From Acidobacteriaceae bacterium (GTDB taxonomy: Bacteria; Acidobacteriota; Terriglobia; Terriglobales; SbA1), in the NCBI GenBank assembly GCA_019237515.1, contig JAFAGX010000223.1, forward strand, positions 1 to 12,356: a stretch of 12,356 bases of DNA. Direction: 5' to 3'. The first letter of the stretch is position 1; the number at the start of each line of letters is the position of its first letter. The notes beneath the pieces were generated by a model. That model was not told where the DNA came from, ran no database searches, and worked only from the letters and a program-made list of their open reading frames with translations. Below are positions 8,245-12,356 of this stretch, piece by piece. Both the position numbers and the translations under genes were made by a program.

Positions 8245-9160
8245 AACCCAGGCGTGTTCGCAGTCGCAAACGGGAGCTGCACTCGAATCGAGCAATTTTC
8301 TCCCGATCAGCGTCATTGTTCCTGTGCGCAACGAGTCACACAACCTGGCGCGGTGCTTGGCATCTGTGCGTGGCGCCGGTGAAGTTTACGTGATCGATTC
8401 GCAAAGCAGCGATCATACAGTCGAGATTGCGCGCTCTTTCCAGGCGAAAGTCGTCCAGTTCTATTATCAGGGAGGATGGCCCAAGAAACGGCAGTGGGCT
8501 TTAGACACGCTTCCATTAGCGTACGACTGGGCTCTTCTGCTAGACGCTGATGAAGTGCTGACTGCGCAGCTCGCTGCTGAAATCCGCGAAGCGATTCAGG
8601 ATTCTCGCTTCGATGGATATTACATCTCTTTGCAGATGCACTTCCTCGGACGGCGTCTTCGCCACACAGGCGCTGATTTCTACAAGCTCTCACTTTTTCG
8701 ACGAGGCAAAGGACGTTTCGAGTGCCGGGTGCGGGACCAGAACTCGTCCATGGGCGATATGGAAGTGCATGAGCACGTGATTGTAGATGGTCGGACTGCG
8801 AAGCTGCGGAATTCCGTTCGGCACTACAACGTAGAATCGCTTTCCCGCTACATCCGCAAACATGATGAGTATTCAAATTGGGAGGCGAAGGCCTGGGTTC
8901 AGAAGCAAGTCGGGTCCCCGGATATAGCTCCATCGTTCTTCGGAACTCAGGCACAGCGGCGACGCTGGTTGAAAAATAAATTATTTCCCCTGCCGGGGTC
9001 GTCATTTTTGTTCTTTCTTTATCGATATCTATTCCGTCTCGGCTTCCTGGATGGCATGCCCGGTCTGATTTATTGCGGCTTTCAGAGCATTCAGTTTTTT
9101 CAAATCAAAGCAAAAATTTATGAAATGAAGATGAAAGGGGAACCTGGACCAGATGCATAG
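8234..9160 (+). CDS. GT2 family glycosyltransferase (WaaE/KdtX-like)
   Basis: A GT-A fold, inverting, metal-dependent glycosyltransferase of 308 aa. The N-terminal strand-loop ISVIVPVRNESHNLARCL is the nucleotide-binding start of GT2 enzymes; VYVIDSQSSDHTVEIA and GGWPKKRQWAL follow, and LLLDADEVL gives the metal-binding DxD (Asp104/Asp106). WPKKRQWAL together with DADE is typical of the WaaE/KdtX group of lipopolysaccharide glucosyltransferases. A C-terminal hydrophobic stretch rich in Phe and Tyr suggests membrane association, so it acts at the inner face. The ATG at 8234 is chosen because it overlaps the previous stop by 11 bases. The frame stays open to a TTG at 8150 (28 more residues), but that would add a non-conserved polar leader and overlap the previous gene by 95 bases. 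No good Shine-Dalgarno sequence marks either start. Confidence 0.9.
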   Translation: MPSETQACSQSQTGAALESSNFLPISVIVPVRNESHNLARCLASVRGAGEVYVIDSQSSDHTVEIARSFQAKVVQFYYQGGWPKKRQWALDTLPLAYDWALLLDADEVLTAQLAAEIREAIQDSRFDGYYISLQMHFLGRRLRHTGADFYKLSLFRRGKGRFECRVRDQNSSMGDMEVHEHVIVDGRTAKLRNSVRHYNVESLSRYIRKHDEYSNWEAKAWVQKQVGSPDIAPSFFGTQAQRRRWLKNKLFPLPGSSFLFFLYRYLFRLGFLDGMPGLIYCGFQSIQFFQIKAKIYEMKMKGEPGPDA

Positions 9161-9854
9161 CCTCTCCGCTGACGCGATCACGTATCACCGTGGTTTGGCA
9201 TGCGATTGGGAGGGTCGATATCGAAAACATGCGTTCCGTGCGCGCGAAACGGTTCTGGCGAAATGTCTCGAAGGCCGGAATCTGACGGGTGCTCTCTGGC
9301 TGGATGCTGGCTGTGGCTCGGGGACACTTTCGCGCTGGTTAGCGGCCCGAGGCTGCCGAGTGGTAGGGATGGATGCAGCTCCTGAGATGGTTCGTGCAGC
9401 TCATAACAACGCAATATGTTCCGACAGTTCCACACGCGCTCAATTTGCGTGCATCGGCACGATCGCAAAGCTTCCTCTACCTGATGGTTGCGCAGATGGG
9501 ATCCTCTGCTCGAGTGTGCTCGAGTATGTATCGGATCCATGTGCTTGCGTTCAGGAATTTGCGCGGGTTTTGAAACGCGGCGGCCAGTTGTTGGTCTCGG
9601 TACCCAATCGAAAATCCGTGGTGCGTCGCGTTCAGGTGGAGTGCCAGCGCTGGGGTTCCCTGGTCGGAATCGATTGGATGAAATTTGTGAAATATTCACG
9701 CCAAGAATTTTCTCGCGCCGAATTTCAGAAGTTGTTGATGCGAACAGGATTTTCCGTGAGGAAAGAGTTGTCGCTCGGAAGCCCGCTCCCCGCATTAGCT
9801 CAAAGAAGCCGCCTGTGGGGACCCTTAGTGATGTTCGCTGCTGAAAAAATCTGA
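9153..9854 (+). CDS. Class I SAM-dependent methyltransferase
   Basis: A 233 aa cytoplasmic Rossmann-fold methyltransferase of the Methyltransf_11 type. Motif I is LDAGCGSGTLS (Asp51 to Gly57), and the acidic end of strand 2 is in VVGMDAAPEMV. Motif III-like residues follow in LPLPDGCADGILCSSVLEYV and the post-strand segment FARVLKRGGQLLVSVPN. About 40 N-terminal residues precede motif I, as in small-molecule methyltransferases. Its place directly after the GT2 gene (8-base overlap, with AGGGG at 9136-9140 about 12 bases before the ATG) and before the carbamoyltransferase suggests O-methylation of a sugar in the repeat unit or at the chain end. The fold does not show the acceptor; quinone or lipid methylation would look alike, so the glycan role rests on context. 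Confidence 0.88.
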   Translation: MHSLSADAITYHRGLACDWEGRYRKHAFRARETVLAKCLEGRNLTGALWLDAGCGSGTLSRWLAARGCRVVGMDAAPEMVRAAHNNAICSDSSTRAQFACIGTIAKLPLPDGCADGILCSSVLEYVSDPCACVQEFARVLKRGGQLLVSVPNRKSVVRRVQVECQRWGSLVGIDWMKFVKYSRQEFSRAEFQKLLMRTGFSVRKELSLGSPLPALAQRSRLWGPLVMFAAEKI

Positions 9855-9867
9855 TCTCTTTCATCGC

Positions 9868-11607
9868 ATGCTGATTCTGGGCCTTAACATGTTTCACGCC
9901 GATGCGTCGGCCGCCATCGTCGAAGATGGCGAGGTGAAGTTTGCGATCGCCGAGGAGCGCTTAAACCGTATCAAGCATTACGCAGGTTTTCCTGCGATGG
10001 CGGTGCAAGCCTGCCTCGATTTCGTTGGGGCGAAAGTCACCGATATTGACCACGTCGCCATCGGCCAGGACACGGAAGCCAATCTCGCCAAAAAGCTGCA
10101 ATATGTTCTTGCCAATCCAGCGGGCATTCTCAATTTCATTCATCTCCGCCGGCGTAAACAAGCCATGCGTGATGTGCGCGCACTATTGGCTGAAGGGTTG
10201 CATGTTGACCAAAGCGCGCTCCGGTTTCGCCAACACTGCATTGAGCACCATATCGCCCATATCGCCAGCGCTTACTATTGCTCGCCCTGGGAAAAAGCGG
10301 CGGGATTCAGTTATGACGGGTCCGGGGATTTTGTTTCCACGATGATGGCCCGGTGCGAAGGCAATCGCATCGACGTACTCGAACGCATCTTCTTGCCGCA
10401 ATCGCTTGGCAGTTTTTACACCATGATTTGCGAATTCATCGGCTACAGCCAGTATGGCGATGAAGGCAAGGTGATGGGCCTGGCGCCGTACGGCAAAGAC
10501 ACATACTACGAGCGCCTGCGCGAGATCGTTGGGCTGAGCAATGGCAGTTTCAAGCTGGACATCAATTACTTCAAACCGTTGGGAAGCAACCAGGGAATGC
10601 ATGTTGCTGCGGATGGCCGCGTTCGTTTGGCGCGGCATTTTTCGGATCAGATGGTGAAACATTTTGGGCCACCTCGGGAGCCACACAGCGAAATCACGCG
10701 GCGGGAGATGGATCTTGCTTATGCGATGCAACAACGCTTCGAGGAGGCATTCTTCCATCTGCTGAATCAGCTTCATAAACGTGTGCCGGTGGAAGAGCTG
10801 GCGATGGCAGGAGGTTGCGCGCTCAACAGCGTCGCCAACGGGAAGTTGTTTGACCGTACGCCATTTCGCCACAGTTGGATTCAGCCGGCGGCCGGTGATG
10901 AGGGATTGGCAATCGGGGCAGCCTTGTACGCGTACCACGGCATTTTGGGGCAGTCGCGGCGGCATCACATGAAGCATTCTTATCTCGGTCCGGAGTTTTC
11001 CGACACAAACATTGAATCTGAGCTGAAGAGAAGTGGTCTGCGCTACCGAAGATTTGATCGCGAACCATTGCTCGAAACGGTTGCGGAGCGAATTGCGCGT
11101 GGCGAAGTGATCGGATGGTTTCAGGGGCGAATGGAGTGGGGGCCTCGAGCCCTAGGTAACCGGTCGATCTTGGCGCATCCAGGGCTGCCCAATATGAAAG
11201 ATATTCTGAATGCCAGAATCAAGCACCGGGAATGGTTTCGGCCCTTTGCGCCCTCGGTGCTCGTGGAACGACAGCATGAATACTTTGAGCACGATCACCC
11301 TTCGCCATTCATGCTGCATGTATACAAAATACGCGCTAGTAAACGAGAACAACTTTCGGCTGTGAACCACGTGGATGATACCGGTCGACTGCAGAGTGTC
11401 GCGCGCCAGGAGAATCCTCTTTATTACGATCTGATCCGGGCATTCGAGCGCAAGACTAGCATTCCGGTTGTGCTGAATACGAGCTTCAACGAAAATGAAC
11501 CAATTGTGTGTGCACCCGCTGAAGCAATCGATTGCTTCCAACGAACGAAGATGGATGCGCTGGCCATTGGGCCTTACCTGGTAGGCCGATCGAATAATGT
11601 CGCATAA
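9868..11607 (+). CDS. NodU/CmcH family O-carbamoyltransferase
   Basis: A 579 aa protein with both domains of the carbamoyltransferase family. The N-terminal Kae1-like domain begins ILGLNMFHADASAAI and has EHHIAHIASAYY with His127, His128 and His131, the His-rich site expected to bind metal and carbamoyladenylate. FSYDGSGDF, GDEGKVMGLAPYG at 197-209 and AGGCALNS at 314-321 follow. The C-terminal domain has GWFQGRMEWGPRALGNRS (Glu423 to Ser433). The family makes carbamoyladenylate from carbamoyl phosphate and ATP and transfers the carbamoyl group to a hydroxyl, as in NodU on Nod factors and TobZ on tobramycin. Here the acceptor is probably a sugar of the polysaccharide. It follows the methyltransferase by 13 bases and ends the tightly packed gene run. 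No Shine-Dalgarno sequence is evident. Family assignment is strong; the substrate is inferred from context. Confidence 0.94.
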   Translation: MLILGLNMFHADASAAIVEDGEVKFAIAEERLNRIKHYAGFPAMAVQACLDFVGAKVTDIDHVAIGQDTEANLAKKLQYVLANPAGILNFIHLRRRKQAMRDVRALLAEGLHVDQSALRFRQHCIEHHIAHIASAYYCSPWEKAAGFSYDGSGDFVSTMMARCEGNRIDVLERIFLPQSLGSFYTMICEFIGYSQYGDEGKVMGLAPYGKDTYYERLREIVGLSNGSFKLDINYFKPLGSNQGMHVAADGRVRLARHFSDQMVKHFGPPREPHSEITRREMDLAYAMQQRFEEAFFHLLNQLHKRVPVEELAMAGGCALNSVANGKLFDRTPFRHSWIQPAAGDEGLAIGAALYAYHGILGQSRRHHMKHSYLGPEFSDTNIESELKRSGLRYRRFDREPLLETVAERIARGEVIGWFQGRMEWGPRALGNRSILAHPGLPNMKDILNARIKHREWFRPFAPSVLVERQHEYFEHDHPSPFMLHVYKIRASKREQLSAVNHVDDTGRLQSVARQENPLYYDLIRAFERKTSIPVVLNTSFNENEPIVCAPAEAIDCFQRTKMDALAIGPYLVGRSNNVA

Positions 11608-11690
11608 GCCGTGCTTGATCTTTCACAAGGGCTGCGATCATTGCGGATGACTGTCGACTCACCGCAGGTGAACGTAGGAAAAATTCGAAC
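11608..11690. other. Largest intergenic gap; possible boundary of the polysaccharide gene run
   Basis: These 83 bases separate the carbamoyltransferase from the DUF1579-like gene. They hold the AGGA at 11676-11679 and a short perfect inverted repeat, TCACC-gca-GGTGA at 11659-11671, without a following T-run. No convincing promoter boxes or terminator are visible, so a transcription boundary here is possible but not shown. Confidence 0.35.
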
Positions 11691-12197
11691 ATGAAGCAAC
11701 TGTGGGTGATCGCGATCATGCTTGCAGTTCGTGTCGCGATGGCGCAACAGGCGCCGGTCAATTCACCTCTGCTGGACCATCTTGCCGGCAAGTGGGTGAT
11801 GCAGGGGACAGTGGGCAAGCAAGCGGTAACTCATGACTTCGACGCGGAGTGGGTGCTGCAACACCATTACTTGCGCTTCCACGAAGTCTCACGCGAAAAG
11901 AATGACAAAGGCGAACCGCAGTACGAAGCCACCGTGTTTATCGGTTGGAATGAGAAGACCCGGCAATACGCCTGCGTGTGGCTGGATGTGTACGGCGGCG
12001 CCACCTCGGAATCCATCGGGGTGGCTACTCCTAAACAGGATGAGCTCGCTTTGGTCTTTACTGATGAGCATGGCGAGACGAGCTTTACCAACACGTTTAT
12101 CTATGACCCTAAAAGCAACACGTGGGACGACCGGCTCGACAATGTAGTCAAGGGCGTAGCTAAACCGTTCGCACGATTCCAACTGGCGAAGCAATGA
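11691..12197 (+). CDS. Secreted DUF1579-like (lipocalin-like) protein of unknown function
   Basis: A 168 aa protein. Residues 1-18 look like a signal peptide (MKQLW, hydrophobic core, AMA then Gln19), so the mature form is probably periplasmic or exported. The mature part starts PLLDHLAGKWVMQGTV, the LxGxW opening seen in lipocalin-like and DUF1579 proteins, and continues as alternating beta-strand-like segments such as YACVWLDVYGG and FTNTFIYDPKSNTWDD. No catalytic motif is recognisable. An AGGA at 11676-11679 lies 11 bases before the ATG. The 83-base gap from the carbamoyltransferase is the largest in the window, so this may be its own transcription unit and need not serve glycan synthesis. 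Its stop overlaps a following start codon as ATGA. The DUF1579 assignment is by overall resemblance and is tentative. Confidence 0.75.
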   Translation: MKQLWVIAIMLAVRVAMAQQAPVNSPLLDHLAGKWVMQGTVGKQAVTHDFDAEWVLQHHYLRFHEVSREKNDKGEPQYEATVFIGWNEKTRQYACVWLDVYGGATSESIGVATPKQDELALVFTDEHGETSFTNTFIYDPKSNTWDDRLDNVVKGVAKPFARFQLAKQ

Positions 12198-12356
12198 ATG
12201 TAGGCGTTGAAGCCGGGCCCTCAATTGCAAATTTACCGCCCATAACTGGGAACAGCCTGGCAACTGTTGCTCTCCCGCCGATCGCCTCGGAATCAGGAGC
12301 GCTGAAGCTCACCAAGATTGCGGCGTTTCCAAAGCTGCGCGCATTGGCTTGGGATC
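12194..12356 (+). CDS. 5' part of an unidentified gene, cut by the window edge
   Basis: An ATG at 12194 overlaps the DUF1579-like stop (ATGA), and the frame stays open for 54 codons to the window end. The first 36 residues or so are small and low in charge (Ala, Pro, Ser, Gly, Leu), with no membrane segment. The next part, ALKLTKIAAFPKLRALAWD, looks like the first blade of a beta-propeller; I recall similar starts in proteins encoded in glycan loci, but cannot verify this. The 4-base overlap suggests translational coupling to the DUF1579-like gene. The product is unknown; the coding call rests on the overlap, the lack of stops and the ordered C-terminal segment. Confidence 0.5.
   Translation, partial: MNVGVEAGPSIANLPPITGNSLATVALPPIASESGALKLTKIAAFPKLRALAWD

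Noticed and set aside
8313..9005. Minus-strand open frame (230 codons) opposite the GT2 gene
   Set aside because: Low-complexity, Arg/Ser/Pro-rich translation fully covered by the GT2 gene; no independent support.
9509..9526. CTCGAG repeated a few bases apart (CTCGAGTGTGCTCGAG)
   Set aside because: It falls inside the methyltransferase coding sequence and encodes ordinary residues (SSVLEY); most likely coincidence.
9178..9897. Minus-strand open frame (239 codons) opposite the methyltransferase
   Set aside because: It overlaps a methyltransferase with clear SAM motifs and itself shows no domain pattern.
10183..10977. Long minus-strand open frame (264 codons) opposite the carbamoyltransferase
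   Set aside because: The plus-strand frame carries all motifs of the carbamoyltransferase family; the antisense frame has no family resemblance or ribosome binding site.
11615..11643. Possible sigma70 promoter before the DUF1579-like gene (TTGATC, 17 bases, TCATTG)
   Set aside because: The -10 candidate matches the consensus poorly; with no second line of evidence the site is not reported.
11659..11671. Short inverted repeat TCACC-gca-GGTGA as a possible terminator
   Set aside because: The stem is only 5 base pairs and no T-run follows, so it is not a credible intrinsic terminator; repeats this short occur by chance.

Overview
This window is almost entirely coding, with every gene on the + strand. 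Its first 11.6 kb form a compact surface-polysaccharide (exopolysaccharide, capsule or O-antigen type) biosynthesis locus of the Wzx/Wzy kind. The moderately GC-rich composition, the family types (an AsnB-type amidotransferase, TuaC-like GT4 enzymes, a WaaE-like GT2, a NodU/CmcH carbamoyltransferase) and a secreted DUF1579-like protein suggest a Gram-negative soil bacterium, possibly an acidobacterium. There is no rRNA or other marker gene here, so the taxonomy is a guess.

Layout. (1) 24-1868: a glutamine-dependent asparagine-synthetase-like amidotransferase. (2) 1907-3310: a Wzx-type lipid-linked oligosaccharide flippase. (3) 3314-4447 and 4444-5601: two GT4 glycosyltransferases. (4) 5558-7036: a polytopic O-antigen polymerase/ligase family protein, the likely Wzy. 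(5) 7021-8244: a third GT4 enzyme. (6) 8234-9160: a GT2 enzyme. (7) 9153-9854: a SAM-dependent methyltransferase. (8) 9868-11607: an O-carbamoyltransferase. (9) 11691-12197: a small secreted DUF1579-like protein in what may be a separate unit after an 83-base gap. (10) 12194-12356: the start of another gene, overlapping the previous stop as ATGA and cut by the window edge.

How they fit together (inference). Four glycosyltransferases would extend a lipid-linked sugar made by an initiating enzyme outside this window. The amidotransferase, methyltransferase and carbamoyltransferase would decorate the unit with an amide, a methyl and a carbamoyl group. Wzx would flip it across the inner membrane and Wzy would polymerise it. 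Genes from 3314 to 9854 are 3 bases apart or overlap by 4 to 44 bases, which points to one translationally coupled transcript. No initiating transferase, chain-length regulator, export pore or sugar-nucleotide synthesis gene is present, so the locus continues beyond at least one edge. I saw no mobile element, CRISPR array, tRNA or convincing terminator. Nothing here amounts to a wholly new system. The most notable point is that amidation and carbamoylation genes bracket one Wzx/Wzy cluster.
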